Shown here: positions 9,013-17,995 of the stretch, piece after piece
How positions within the stretch are numbered: position 1 is the stretch's first letter
How the letters are laid out: each line of letters opens with the position of its first letter
Source of the DNA: Polynucleobacter sp. JS-Mosq-20-D10
GTDB lineage: Bacteria > Pseudomonadota > Gammaproteobacteria > Burkholderiales > Burkholderiaceae
Length of the DNA: 64,000 bases
Reading direction: 5' to 3'
Assembly (NCBI RefSeq): GCF_018687755.1
Contig: NZ_CP061305.1
Coordinates: forward strand, 557,099-621,098
Program-made: the position numbers and the translations under genes
The notes under the pieces: model-generated
Databases searched by the model: none
Told to the model about the DNA's origin: nothing
Seen by the model: only the letters and a program-made list of their open reading frames with translations

Positions 9013-10590
9013 TTAGTTGCCGCTAAAGCTTCTGCGTTGACCGCCAGTTTTGGGTTTACCAAAACGCGGACCAGCGGACGGACGTGAGTCACCAGAGCGA
9101 TTACCACCAGCAGGACGTGAGTCGCCAGAACGCGCAGGGCGTGAATCAGCAAATCGATTAGCACCAGCAGGGCGTGAGTCACCGGATGGACGGGAGTCAC
9201 TAGCTGGACGTGAATCGCTAGAGCGAGATTCGAAATGATTGCCTGAGCGATTACCACCGCCTCCGCCGCCAGAACGAGACTCTGAGCGGGCGCCAGAGCC
9301 ATAGCGACCGCCACCGCCACCAGAGCGATTACCGCCGCCAAAGCCACCACCAGAACGGCCGCCACCTGAGCGATTGCCACCACCGCCACCGCCAAAGCTA
9401 GGCTTGGCTTGTGGCTCAAGGCCAGCAATAACTGAGGCAACGATGTCTTGCTGTGTAAAGCGTTCGATATTACGAATTTTGGCGCGATCACGATGTTCAA
9501 CTAAAGTGATAGCAACACCATTGCGACCTGCGCGACCTGTACGACCGATGCGGTGCGTATAGTCTTCAGGTTTCATTGGCAAGCCAAAGTTAATCACGTG
9601 GCTAATACGTGGCACATCGATACCGCGGGCTGCTACGTCAGTCGCAACCAAAATCTTAGTATGACCTTTACGTAGTGACTCAAGACGACGCATGCGTACA
9701 GCCTGAGGCATGGCACCATGAAGGGCGCTAGCTTCGTAGCCGTTAGCACGTAAGGTGTCAGCAATTTTTTCACTTTCAATTTGAGTGCTTGCAAACACCA
9801 CCGCTTGATCCAAAGAGGCATCAGCCAAAATATGCTCTAGCAATTTGTGCTTGTGTGACATACTGTCAGCCCAGTGCAGCTTCTGTTCAATGTTCGCGTG
9901 CTTCTCGCCAGCATGAGCAAGCTCAATGCGCTTGGCATTAGTAGTCAACTCATTGGCTAAAGACATAATCTTTGGCGCAAAAGTTGCAGAGAACATCAAA
10001 GTTTGGGTACGACTAGCGCAACGCTTGTCAATTGCCTCGAGATCATCGGCAAATCCCATGTCGAGCATACGGTCTGCTTCATCAATAACGAGTTGCTTTA
10101 CATCATCTAAGCGAATTGCTTTACTGTCGGTCAGGTCGAGTAAACGACCAGGAGTTGCAACAACTAACAATGCACCTTTAAGCGCTTGGATTTGCTTGCC
10201 GTAAGGCATACCACCCATGACGGTTGCAATGCGAATGCCTTTCATGCCGCGAACCAAGTTCACTGCATCAGCGGCAACTTGTTGAGCTAATTCACGAGTA
10301 GGGCAGAGTACTAAGACCTTAGGCTGTGCACGGCCTGGTACAGGTGAACCATTTGGATTGTCTTCGATGAGTTGATTAATCAAAGGCAATAAGAAGGCTG
10401 CAGTTTTGCCGCTACCAGTTTGGCTGCTGACTAATAAGTCACCGCCAGCAAGAGCGGCAGGAATAACCTGAGCTTGCACTTCAGTGGCTTGGGTATAACC
10501 CAGTTCAGCAACGTTTTTAAGGAGTGGCGCCGCGAGGGCGAAATTCTGGAATTCAGTTCCAGCGGGATTGGTTTCTTTAGAAAAAGTCAT
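9013..10590 (-). CDS. rhlE: DEAD-box RNA helicase, RhlE-like
   Basis: An ATP-dependent RNA helicase acting in ribosome assembly or RNA turnover. It has a Q motif, Walker A SQTGSGKT at about residues 56-63, DEAD in VIDEADRMLDMGF, SAT, VATDVAARGID and HRIGRTGRAGR. The last roughly 130 residues are a low-complexity tail: a Gly/Arg/Ser section (GGGNRSGG repeats), then a Pro/Asp/Ser/Arg section with about six DSRP units, then a basic end. Such tails bind RNA. The frame opens further upstream, but the ATG at 10590 gives MTFSKE, the usual kind of start, 525 residues in all. Confidence 0.93.
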   Translation of the reverse strand: MTFSKETNPAGTEFQNFALAAPLLKNVAELGYTQATEVQAQVIPAALAGGDLLVSSQTGSGKTAAFLLPLINQLIEDNPNGSPVPGRAQPKVLVLCPTRELAQQVAADAVNLVRGMKGIRIATVMGGMPYGKQIQALKGALLVVATPGRLLDLTDSKAIRLDDVKQLVIDEADRMLDMGFADDLEAIDKRCASRTQTLMFSATFAPKIMSLANELTTNAKRIELAHAGEKHANIEQKLHWADSMSHKHKLLEHILADASLDQAVVFASTQIESEKIADTLRANGYEASALHGAMPQAVRMRRLESLRKGHTKILVATDVAARGIDVPRISHVINFGLPMKPEDYTHRIGRTGRAGRNGVAITLVEHRDRAKIRNIERFTQQDIVASVIAGLEPQAKPSFGGGGGGNRSGGGRSGGGFGGGNRSGGGGGRYGSGARSESRSGGGGGGNRSGNHFESRSSDSRPASDSRPSGDSRPAGANRFADSRPARSGDSRPAGGNRSGDSRPSAGPRFGKPKTGGQRRSFSGN

Positions 10591-11087
10591 GCTATTGCAC
10601 ATCCCATTAATGGGATGTCTCCGTGTATACACTCTCTGTTTTTTATTGAGTGTGATGGTCAAAGGCATCGACCATCAGACAGGCGGCAGCGCGTTTTTGT
10701 AAATTCGGTGTTTATGACTTCTAAACGATGCGCTGAAATATAGCTGGGGGGCGATGAATCAAATTGCTTTAAAAAGCTTCCCATTATGGCATTTCAAGAA
10801 GCTTATTACAAGGGTTTTCCCGAATTTAATTATGATCAGGTGATGAATTGGTTTATTTGGCCCTCAAACGTGGGCATTGTTGATTTCCCCACATACTTTG
10901 TGGGCGTCATTTATTGCAAGTAGTGAGCATGACCTACTTAATCAACCTAATCTGTGCTGGGCAATTTTTTCTTAGCTTCTTTAAATAAGCACCGACATTA
11001 CGCTGCAGCTCTTTGGTTTCTAGTGGGGACTCTACTAATTGGCTTTGCTGGCAAGCTACTACTCTATTAATCAATTTCGATTGGTCA
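10591..11087. other. 497-base stretch without an intact gene
   Basis: Upstream part (10591-10760) is the likely rhlE promoter/leader region. A 45-codon plus-strand frame at 10786-10923 looks like the beginning of a lost transporter gene and is listed separately. A minus-strand frame of 61 codons (10934-11119) overlaps the aldehyde dehydrogenase 3' end by 32 bases; it resembles no family I know and has no convincing ribosome binding site, so it is not called as a gene. Confidence 0.5.
10786..10923 (+). pseudogene. Possible 5' remnant of a LysE/RhtB-family exporter gene
   Basis: The open frame encodes 45 residues. The last part, GIVDFPTYFVGVI, resembles the first helix of LysE/RhtB amino-acid exporters, in which this is normally followed by a hydrophobic segment ending LLPGPNS. 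Here the frame instead hits a stop after four codons and no LLPGPNS-like sequence follows in any frame I read. The natural start may be the ATG at 10843, preceded by a CAGGTG ribosome-binding-like sequence. Resemblance is from memory and is weak; it could equally be a chance frame. Confidence 0.3.
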
Positions 11088-12491
11088 TTATTTGAGCCAA
11101 CGCAATAGACGCTCAACACCTTTACTGTAGGGTGGTCGCGCTAATTGAGTGCCACGCAAGAAATTGAGACCAAATAAACCTCGAACCTCTAAAACAGATT
11201 TGCGATGACTAAATGCCTCAAAACCTGCTTTGCCGTGATAAGCGCCCATACCGCTTGCGCCGATACCCCCAAAAGGTAAATCTTCCACAGCTGCATGCAG
11301 AAGGGTGTCATTAATTGTTACGCCACCAGAGCGGGTTTCATTCAGAATGCGCTTCATTACATCCTTATTTTTACCAAACCAGTACATGGCTAATGGCATT
11401 GGGCGCTCATTGATATAGCGGATGATTGAATCTATATCGTTGATTGTCACGATTGGCAGAATGGGGCCGAATACTTCTTCTTGCATGATCAGCGCATCTT
11501 CAGAAACGTTCAAGAGCGCTACCGGAATAAATGGCAGCCTAGTATTGTCGGTAGGTGAAATCAGTGGAATTGCTTGCGCACCATGATCTACTGCGTCTTG
11601 AACTAGTTTTTGCCAGCGTGCTAGCTGATGCTCATCAATCGCGCCAGTACATTCTTCTGGATTGGAGAATTGGTTTTGCGCTGCATTCTGCAGCTCTTGA
11701 ATAAATACATTGCAATCACTTGCGTGAATTACGGCGTAATCAGGAGCAATGCAAGTTTGTCCGCCATTCACCAGCTTGCCATAAATAATGCTAGCGGCCG
11801 CCTCTTTGAGCTTGGCTGAGGAGTCGACAATCGCTGGAGATTTGCCACCCAACTCTAAAGTAATTGGAGTTAGGTGATCCGCTGCCGCACGCATGACCTT
11901 TTTACCAACGTCTCCTGAGCCCGTAAAAAATAGGTGATCAAAAGGTAGCGCTGCAAAAGATTCTGCAACTTCATTACCGCCAACAGTTACGCAAAATTCA
12001 ATAGGGTGAAAATATTCTTGAATTAAAGTAGCCAAGAATCCAGAGGTGCGAGAACTTCTTTCTGACGGCTTGAGCCAAACGCGGTTACCTGCTGCGAAAG
12101 CAGCGATGGCTGGAACAAGTGCTAGTTGTACTGGGTAATTCCAAGGACTCATGATGCCCACAACACCCATAGATTGCATTTGAGTCCAGGCTTGAGAGGA
12201 GCCTAAAAATCCTGGTGTTGCTACTAACTGCGGTTTCATCCATTCCTTGAGGTGCTTGCGAACATGTTTGCAAGCCTGATAAACCATCTGAAACTCCAGT
12301 AGACGGCTCTCAATGGGGTGGCGATTGCCGAAATCCGCAGCCAATACTTTGCAGATTTTTTCTTCATTGGCGGCAATCATCCGCTCAATACGTCCAATCC
12401 GCTCAAGGCGAACCTGTAGCGTGGGGTTGGGTTCTGAGGCATAAGCTGCCTTGATTTCATCTAATTGGAGTGTGAAGCGATTGATCGACAT
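11088..12491 (-). CDS. Aldehyde dehydrogenase, coniferyl-aldehyde-dehydrogenase-like
   Basis: NAD(P)-dependent oxidation of an aldehyde to a carboxylate in the cytosol. Motifs of the ALDH superfamily are visible: MSPWNYPVQL, KPSERSS, FTGSGDVGKKVM, the catalytic-base block LELGGKSP, and NGGQTCIAPDY with the nucleophilic Cys. The short C-terminus with PFGGIGASGMGAYHG and a basic, membrane-anchoring-like end resembles the coniferyl aldehyde / fatty aldehyde dehydrogenase branch. The ATG at 12491 (MSINRF, 467 residues) is preferred over the upstream in-frame TTG. No neighbouring pathway gene identifies the substrate. Confidence 0.88.
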   Translation of the reverse strand: MSINRFTLQLDEIKAAYASEPNPTLQVRLERIGRIERMIAANEEKICKVLAADFGNRHPIESRLLEFQMVYQACKHVRKHLKEWMKPQLVATPGFLGSSQAWTQMQSMGVVGIMSPWNYPVQLALVPAIAAFAAGNRVWLKPSERSSRTSGFLATLIQEYFHPIEFCVTVGGNEVAESFAALPFDHLFFTGSGDVGKKVMRAAADHLTPITLELGGKSPAIVDSSAKLKEAAASIIYGKLVNGGQTCIAPDYAVIHASDCNVFIQELQNAAQNQFSNPEECTGAIDEHQLARWQKLVQDAVDHGAQAIPLISPTDNTRLPFIPVALLNVSEDALIMQEEVFGPILPIVTINDIDSIIRYINERPMPLAMYWFGKNKDVMKRILNETRSGGVTINDTLLHAAVEDLPFGGIGASGMGAYHGKAGFEAFSHRKSVLEVRGLFGLNFLRGTQLARPPYSKGVERLLRWLK

Positions 12492-12542
12492 AGGGTTATC
12501 TGGGGGCAAGCAAACGATTGAATAAGGTATTAGGATAAAGCC

Positions 12543-13115
12543 ATGAACGAAACTACCCCAAAAAACTACCTATCCCTTGAACGCGCCACTTTGGGCGGCG
12601 GCTGCTTCTGGTGTCTGGAAGCGGTTTACCAGCAAATCTCCGGCGTAAGCGCCGTGGTTTCAGGCTATGCAGGAGGGGTGTTGCCAAACCCAGATTATGA
12701 ATCTATTTGCTCCGGCCAAACAGGACATGCTGAAATCGTTGATATTTACTTTGATCCGGCGGTAGTGTCTTATCGTGATTTATTGGAAATCTTTTTTGTT
12801 ATTCATGACCCAACCACCTTGAATTACCAAGGTCATGACCGTGGAACCCAATACCGTTCAGTGATTTTTACTCATGGCGATAGTCAAGCCACAACTGCCC
12901 ATGAAGTAGTCAAAGAGTTAGAAGATGCGAAAATTTACTCCAATCCAATAGTGACTCAAATTGATGCAGCACCCGTTATTTATCCAGCTGAGGAATATCA
13001 CCAGAATTATTTTCGTCAGCATCCAGGACAGGGCTACTGCATGGCAGTCGTTGCTCCTAAATTAGCGAAATTCAGAGCAAAGTTTCAATCGCTGATTGCG
13101 CCAGAGTTTCGCTAA
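12543..13115 (+). CDS. msrA: Peptide methionine-(S)-S-oxide reductase
   Basis: Repairs methionine sulfoxide (S epimer) in proteins and free methionine. The catalytic GGGCFWCLEAVYQ is near residue 20 and the family blocks VVSGYAGG, YHQNYF and GQGYCM follow. Length 190 is normal for MsrA alone, with no MsrB domain fused. It is divergent from the aldehyde dehydrogenase with about 50 bases between the starts, and convergent with pdxH. Confidence 0.95.
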   Translation: MNETTPKNYLSLERATLGGGCFWCLEAVYQQISGVSAVVSGYAGGVLPNPDYESICSGQTGHAEIVDIYFDPAVVSYRDLLEIFFVIHDPTTLNYQGHDRGTQYRSVIFTHGDSQATTAHEVVKELEDAKIYSNPIVTQIDAAPVIYPAEEYHQNYFRQHPGQGYCMAVVAPKLAKFRAKFQSLIAPEFR

Positions 13116-13119
13116 AGCA

Positions 13120-13146
13120 ACTGGGTCAAGCGTAGCCCAGTCTTTT
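13120..13146 (+). terminator. Hairpin after msrA
   Basis: Stem ACTGGGT / GCCCAGT with an 8-base loop, followed by CTTTTA. The T run is short, so termination may be inefficient. It lies in the msrA-pdxH convergent gap. Confidence 0.55.
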
Positions 13147-13780
13147 ATGGAGCCAATCGAGTAATACGCCATTGAGCGCCATTAAGTTGATAGTGAATGC
13201 GGTCATGCAAGCGTGAAGGACGGCCTTGCCAGAACTCAATCTCAGTGGGGAGTAGACGATACCCGCCCCAATGTTCTGGGCGCGGTGGCTTATCTCCAAA
13301 GTCTGCTGCGAAACGTTTTTCAGCATCCTCAAGAAATTCGCGATTGGGAATCTCGGAGCTTTGTGGTGAAGCCCACGCGCCAATTCGAGATGCTGCTGGG
13401 CGGGAGTGAAAGTATTCATCACTCTCGGCAGGGCTAACACGCTCAACGACCCCTTTGATCCGAACCTGGCGCTCCAATTCGTGCCAATGAAATAACAAGG
13501 CAGCGTGTGGGCGAGCAGCCAGCTCTTTACCTTTTTGGCTTGCGTAATTGGTAAAGAAGGTGAAGCCAGTGCTATCCGCACCTTTTAGTAAGACAATACG
13601 GGCTGATGGATTACCCGCTAAATCTGCAGTTGCCAAAGTCATAGAGTTGGGTTCAGGACACTCGGCTTTTACAGCCTGATCAAACCAAACCTGAAATAAG
13701 TCCAGTGGGTTTGGTGAAACCTCAGTCTCTGAAAGCTGGCCGAAGGTGTAGTTTTTGCGGAGTTGAGCAATGGAGTCCAT
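13145..13780 (-). CDS. pdxH: Pyridoxamine/pyridoxine 5'-phosphate oxidase
   Basis: FMN enzyme producing pyridoxal 5'-phosphate. With the ATG at 13780 (MDSIAQ) the protein is 211 residues, close to E. coli PdxH (218); the open frame upstream of this is antisense to tcdA and is not used. Family blocks seen are MTLATAD, RIVLLKG, FFTNYASQKGKEL, FHWHELERQVRI, the catalytic-region SRPAASRIGAWAS and the C-terminal RLHDRIHY...RLAP. It diverges from tcdA with only 22 bases between starts. Confidence 0.95.
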   Translation of the reverse strand: MDSIAQLRKNYTFGQLSETEVSPNPLDLFQVWFDQAVKAECPEPNSMTLATADLAGNPSARIVLLKGADSTGFTFFTNYASQKGKELAARPHAALLFHWHELERQVRIKGVVERVSPAESDEYFHSRPAASRIGAWASPQSSEIPNREFLEDAEKRFAADFGDKPPRPEHWGGYRLLPTEIEFWQGRPSRLHDRIHYQLNGAQWRITRLAP

Positions 13781-13802
13781 TTTTTCAGTATAAAGAGAGT
13801 CT

Positions 13803-14552
13803 ATGGCAGAAGACAAGATGGAAGACAGTTTGGGGGATCGTCGTTTTGGGGGTGTAGCTCGTCTATATGGCCCAGAGCTGCGTGAGCGTTTTCGCCATGC
13901 GATAGTGGTGGTGGCTGGACTGGGTGGGGTAGGCTCGTGGGCGGCGGAAGCATTGGCTCGTACTGCTATCGGACACCTCGTCCTCATCGATTTTGATCAC
14001 ATCGCTGAAAGCAATACTAATCGACAGCTACATGCCTTAGAGGGTGAGTACGGCAAGGCAAAAGTGCGAGCGATGACTGATCGCATTCGCCAAATTAATC
14101 CGGAGATTATGCTCACCACCCATGATGCGTTTTTGGAGCCAGAAAATCTGGATACCTTGATTCCGGAAAATGCGATTGTTTTAGATGCGACCGATTCAGT
14201 GCAAACCAAAATCGCTTTAGCAGTGTGGGCAAACAAAAATGAGCGTGCTTTAGTCATGTGTGGTGCAGCTGGTGGAAAGTCAGATCCCACTTCTGTACGC
14301 TGCGATGATCTTTCGCGAACTGAGCAAGATGCTTTGCTAGCGAAGGTGCGCCAAGGTCTCAGACAGGATCATGGCTTTTCTAGAAATTTGAAAAGAAAAA
14401 TGGGTATTCGCGCAATTTATTCTCATGAGCCACGCGCGGGGACTGCTAGTGGTGGTCTTGCCTGCTCTGGTTATGGTTCTACCGTGATGGTCACGGCAGC
14501 TTCTGGTTTAGCCGCCGCCGCTGAAGTTTTAAATCTTATTGCTGCTCAGTAA
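13803..14552 (+). CDS. tcdA: tRNA threonylcarbamoyladenosine dehydratase (TcdA/CsdL, ThiF superfamily)
   Basis: An E1-like ATP-dependent enzyme expected to cyclise t6A37 of tRNA to ct6A. An N-terminal RRFGGVARLYG leads into the nucleotide-binding VAGLGGVGSWAAEALARTAIG (residues about 35-55), then DFDHIAESNTNRQ and the adenylation aspartate in VLDATDSVQTK. The 249 residues match TcdA rather than MoeB or ThiF, and no moaD/thiS-type gene is nearby. The stretch 14553-14798 after it is without a gene. Confidence 0.88.
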   Translation: MAEDKMEDSLGDRRFGGVARLYGPELRERFRHAIVVVAGLGGVGSWAAEALARTAIGHLVLIDFDHIAESNTNRQLHALEGEYGKAKVRAMTDRIRQINPEIMLTTHDAFLEPENLDTLIPENAIVLDATDSVQTKIALAVWANKNERALVMCGAAGGKSDPTSVRCDDLSRTEQDALLAKVRQGLRQDHGFSRNLKRKMGIRAIYSHEPRAGTASGGLACSGYGSTVMVTAASGLAAAAEVLNLIAAQ

Positions 14553-14798
14553 GCAATTCTTTCAAATCCATCCATAAATCCTTAAGGGGAATCCCTGTAG
14601 GAAATTACGGATTCTGCTGTCATCCCAAATTTATTAATTTCCCATTGAGCCCGCTCTCACGAGGGAGAACTCATTTATTACAAATCACATTTATTCGTTT
14701 AAGTACTTTGCGCATTTTTATCCCCTAGTGTAGATGCGCAGTCCTCCCTAGACTTTGCCCCGTTGGTGATTTACCAACAACAAATCGAAAGGAGGTCT

Positions 14799-16184
14799 CT
14801 TTTGCAGACTGAACAAACTGGTTTACAGCGCCACCTCAAAGTGCGGCATATTCGCCTTATGGCTTTGGGATCCACTATTGGCGTTGGATTATTTCTAGGC
14901 TCGGCAAGCGCGATTCAAATCGCAGGACCTTCAATCTTATTGGGATATCTTCTGGCTGGCATCGTCGCCTTCATCGTGCTTCGCACCTTGGGTGAGATGG
15001 CAGTTCTTGAACCAGTCGCAGGTTCATTTGCGGCTTATGCCAATACCTACGTAGGACCGCTTGCTGGTTATATGGTCGGGTGGGGTTACTGGACTTACTG
15101 GATCGTCGTTGGAATAGCTGAAGTCACTGCGGTCGGTATTTATATGGGGATTTGGTTTCCTGAGACGCCGCAGTGGATCTGGGCCTTATCTTCCATTTTG
15201 ATGATGGGTCTGATTAATCTTATTGCTGTCAAAGTATTTGGTGAGTTTGAATTTTGGTTTGCTCTCATTAAAGTGGTTGCCATTGTTGCCATGATTGCCT
15301 TGGGCGGCTCAGTTATTTTCTTTGGCTTTACTAATGACTGGAATCCCGTTGGCCTTGCTAACTTATGGCAACACGGCGGTTTCTTCCCTAATGGTATTAG
15401 CGGGATGCTGCTCTCTTTGCAGATGGTCCTGTTTGCGTATGTTGGCATTGAGATGATTGGCTTATCTGCTGGCGAAGCGGAAAATCCACGCAAAACTATT
15501 CCGATGGCGATCGATTCATTGGCATGGCGCATCCTCATTTTTTATATGGGCGCAATTTTTGTCATCCTAGCGATCTTTCCTTGGAATGAGATTGGCCAAC
15601 AAGGCAGTCCATTCGTGGTGATGTTTGAGCGCATTGGTTTACGTGAAGCTGCTGGAATCATCAACTTCGTAGTGATTACTGCTGCCTTGTCATCTTGCAA
15701 TGCTGGCATCTTTAGTGGTGGGCGACTCCTATATGCACTCTCAGTCAATGGCTATGCACCTTCGCCATTTGCCAAGTTATCGAAGTATGGCGTTCCACAT
15801 CGTGCGGTGATGGCTACTGTGGCGGTTTGTATGACTGGCGTGGTACTGAACTACTTTGTTCCAGACAAGGCATTTCAATACATCATGGCCGCAGTGACCT
15901 TTGTCGGTTTAATGGTGTGGATTGCTATTTTGATCACACAAATTCAGTTTCGTCGCTCACTGACAAAAGTTCAGGTTGCCGAGTTGGCATATCGCACGCC
16001 TTGGTGGCCCTATTCCTCGTGGTTCGCATTGGCATTTATCGCCTTGGTAGTGGTGTTGATGGGCTTTCATGAGGATGCGCGGATTGCCTTGGTCTTAGGT
16101 CCGTGCTTATTAGGTGTGTATCTCGCCATGTTCTACATCGTTGGATTGCATCACAAAACAAAACTGAGTCGTGAATTCAAATAA
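14799..16184 (+). CDS. Amino-acid permease, APC superfamily (AAT/ProY type)
   Basis: An inner-membrane proton-coupled amino-acid importer with about 12 helices. The N-terminal helix has GSTIGVGLFLGSA, the substrate-binding Gly-rich segment typical of the family; AGEAENPRKTIP is another family mark. The start is taken at TTG 14799 because a full AAAGGAGGT ribosome binding site (14785-14793) sits 5 bases before it, although the frame is open from 14763. Alanine dehydrogenase begins 10 bases after the stop, suggesting that the pair handles alanine uptake and catabolism; substrate itself is not readable from sequence. Confidence 0.88.
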   Translation, partial: LLQTEQTGLQRHLKVRHIRLMALGSTIGVGLFLGSASAIQIAGPSILLGYLLAGIVAFIVLRTLGEMAVLEPVAGSFAAYANTYVGPLAGYMVGWGYWTYWIVVGIAEVTAVGIYMGIWFPETPQWIWALSSILMMGLINLIAVKVFGEFEFWFALIKVVAIVAMIALGGSVIFFGFTNDWNPVGLANLWQHGGFFPNGISGMLLSLQMVLFAYVGIEMIGLSAGEAENPRKTIPMAIDSLAWRILIFYMGAIFVILAIFPWNEIGQQGSPFVVMFERIGLREAAGIINFVVITAALSSCNAGIFSGGRLLYALSVNGYAPSPFAKLSKYGVPHRAVMATVAVCMTGVVLNYFVPDKAFQYIMAAVTFVGLMVWIAILITQIQFRRSLTKVQVAELAYRTPWWPYSSWFALAFIALVVVLMGFHEDARIALVLGPCLLGVYLAMFYIVGLHHKTKLSREFK

Positions 16185-16194
16185 GGAGACATAA

Positions 16195-17313
16195 ATGATT
16201 GTTGGCGTACCTCAAGAAGTAAAAAATAATGAATTTCGTGTTGGCTTGACCCCGGGTAATGTCAGGGGTTTATGTAAGCAGGGCCATTCTGTCTTGGTGC
16301 AACGTGGAGCGGGAGAGCAAATTGGCTTGAGCGATGAATCCTATCGCCTCGCTGGTGCTAGATTAATTAATAACGCTGCTGAAGTTTTTGCTAAGGCGGA
16401 GATGGTCGTGAAAGTGAAGGAGCCTCAGCCTCAAGAATGTGCGATGTTACGTGAAGACCAACTGCTCTTTACCTACTTACATCTAGCACCTGATCCACAG
16501 CAGACCAAAGCATTACTCGCATCAGGTGCAAGTTGTATCGCCTATGAAACAGTAACTTCGTTTAATGGCGCTTTACCGCTTCTGGCTCCGATGAGTGAAG
16601 TTGCAGGCCGGATGTCTATACAAGCGGCTGCTACGCATCTAGAAAAAACACATGGAGGGTTGGGAATTTTGATGGCAGGTGTCCCTGGCGTAGCGCCGGC
16701 AAAGGTCGTCATATTGGGTGCGGGGGTAGTAGGTCGTAATGCGCTTCAGATAGCCGTTGGTATGGGTGCAGATGTCTGTATCTTCGATCGTAATATCGAC
16801 TGCTTAAGGCAGATTGACATACTTTACGGCAATCGAGTGAGAACCTTTTATGCCGATCCACTTTTGGTGGAGCTCGAGGTTTGTGAAGCAGACGTAGTCA
16901 TTGGTGCCGTATTGTTGCCTGGTGCCGCAGCACCAAAGCTAGTGACACGCGAGATGGTGCGCAAAATGAAGGTGGGTGCAGTAGTGGTGGATGTGGCAAT
17001 TGACCAAGGTGGTTGTTTTGAGACATCTAAAGCCACTACACATACTGATCCCACCTTTATCGTAGATGGAGTGTTGCACTACTGCGTTGCAAATATGCCT
17101 GGTGCAGTCGCCAGAACATCTACCTTTGCTTTAACGAATGCAACTTATCCATTCATTGAAGCCTTGGCAAATCGTGGCATGGTGAAGGCGCTGTTACATG
17201 ACCATCATCTACGGAATGGTTTGAGTGTTCATCGGGGTAAGCTCACATCCGAACCAGTTGCTAAAGCGCAGAAAGTAGATTTTGTATTAGCGGAAGAGTT
17301 GTTAGCTGCCTAA
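16195..17313 (+). CDS. ald: Alanine dehydrogenase
   Basis: NAD-linked reversible deamination of L-alanine to pyruvate and ammonia. The 372 residues match the family. The N-terminal MIVGVPQEVKNNEFRVGLTP, substrate-contacting VKVKEPQ (Lys) and YLHLAPD (His), and the Rossmann motif ILGAGVVGRNA are clear. It has a GGAGAC-type ribosome binding site and is 10 bases downstream of the permease gene, so the two form an operon that probably ends at the hairpin at 17344. Confidence 0.96.
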   Translation: MIVGVPQEVKNNEFRVGLTPGNVRGLCKQGHSVLVQRGAGEQIGLSDESYRLAGARLINNAAEVFAKAEMVVKVKEPQPQECAMLREDQLLFTYLHLAPDPQQTKALLASGASCIAYETVTSFNGALPLLAPMSEVAGRMSIQAAATHLEKTHGGLGILMAGVPGVAPAKVVILGAGVVGRNALQIAVGMGADVCIFDRNIDCLRQIDILYGNRVRTFYADPLLVELEVCEADVVIGAVLLPGAAAPKLVTREMVRKMKVGAVVVDVAIDQGGCFETSKATTHTDPTFIVDGVLHYCVANMPGAVARTSTFALTNATYPFIEALANRGMVKALLHDHHLRNGLSVHRGKLTSEPVAKAQKVDFVLAEELLAA

Positions 17314-17343
17314 CAGTTTGCCCGTAGCTCTACGTTTGAATGT

Positions 17344-17371
17344 CTTGGGAGTCTAGGCTCCCAAGCTTTCC
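17344..17371 (+). terminator. Hairpin after ald
   Basis: Perfect stem CTTGGGAG / CTCCCAAG with loop TCTAGG, followed by CTTTCCTC. The T run is interrupted. It is placed to end the permease-ald transcript before the next gene. Confidence 0.6.
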
Positions 17372-17386
17372 TCTATCATTGTAAGA

Positions 17387-17962
17387 ATGGACTTATCTGC
17401 ATTAGCAATTTCTACCGGTGTAGTCGCTCTAGCTGAGATGGGTGATAAAACCCAATTACTCTCTTTGATGTTGGCTGCGCGTTATCCAAAACAGGCGCTG
17501 GCCATTATTGGCGGGATATTCATTGCGACGATTGCTAATCATGCTTGTGCAGCTTTACTAGGACATTGGCTCACTACTTTTATGAGTCCAGATCTTCTCA
17601 AGTGGATCTTGGGCTTAAGCTTTTTAGGGATAGGCCTCTGGCTTTTGGTGCCTGATCATATTGATGATGCAGCCGAATCAAAGGTGGCAGATAGAGCCTT
17701 TCAGGTATTGATGCTGACGGTTGGGCTCTTTTTCTTGGCTGAGATGGGGGATAAGACCCAGATTGCCACGATCGCCTTAGGCGCAAAATATTCCGATGTC
17801 TTTTCTGTGACAGTTGGCACCACTTTGGGAATGATGTTGGCTAATGCCCCGGCTGTTTGGATTGGTCAGAAATTCACTAAACGCATGCCCATTAAGTGGG
17901 TGCATGCAGTAGCCGCCGTCACCTTCATCGCTATTGGTATTGCTACCCTGATTTGGAGTTAG
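17387..17962 (+). CDS. TMEM165/GDT1 (UPF0016) family cation transporter
   Basis: A small inner-membrane protein, 191 residues with six hydrophobic segments arranged as two repeats. Each repeat carries the family motif E-x-GDKTQ: AEMGDKTQLLSL near residue 17 and AEMGDKTQIATIAL near residue 122. Family members export manganese or exchange Ca/Mn for protons; bacterial ones are often manganese exporters. No yybP-ykoY riboswitch-like structure was recognised upstream in the 73-base gap, so regulation is unknown. Confidence 0.85.
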   Translation: MDLSALAISTGVVALAEMGDKTQLLSLMLAARYPKQALAIIGGIFIATIANHACAALLGHWLTTFMSPDLLKWILGLSFLGIGLWLLVPDHIDDAAESKVADRAFQVLMLTVGLFFLAEMGDKTQIATIALGAKYSDVFSVTVGTTLGMMLANAPAVWIGQKFTKRMPIKWVHAVAAVTFIAIGIATLIWS

Positions 17963-17995
17963 GTCGAATTTTCCTATGGGGCTTAAAATTACCCT

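Noticed and set aside
8958..9500. Open frame of 180 codons with an Ala/Val/Leu-rich product on the same strand as rhlE but another frame
   Set aside because: It is a shifted reading of the Gly/Arg repeat region of rhlE; the hydrophobic composition comes from GC-rich repeats and no ribosome binding site or family match is seen.
10934..11119. Minus-strand 61-codon frame downstream of the aldehyde dehydrogenase
   Set aside because: Overlaps the end of that gene, no ribosome binding site or family match; possible but unsupported.
13781..13987. N-terminal extension of the pdxH frame by 69 residues
   Set aside because: It is antisense to the tcdA start, is Arg/Ser/Pro-rich and lies outside the PdxH family length.
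14553..14798. Leader before the permease, considered as a glycine or other amino-acid riboswitch
   Set aside because: No conserved glycine riboswitch core could be found, and the visible short inverted repeats are unremarkable.
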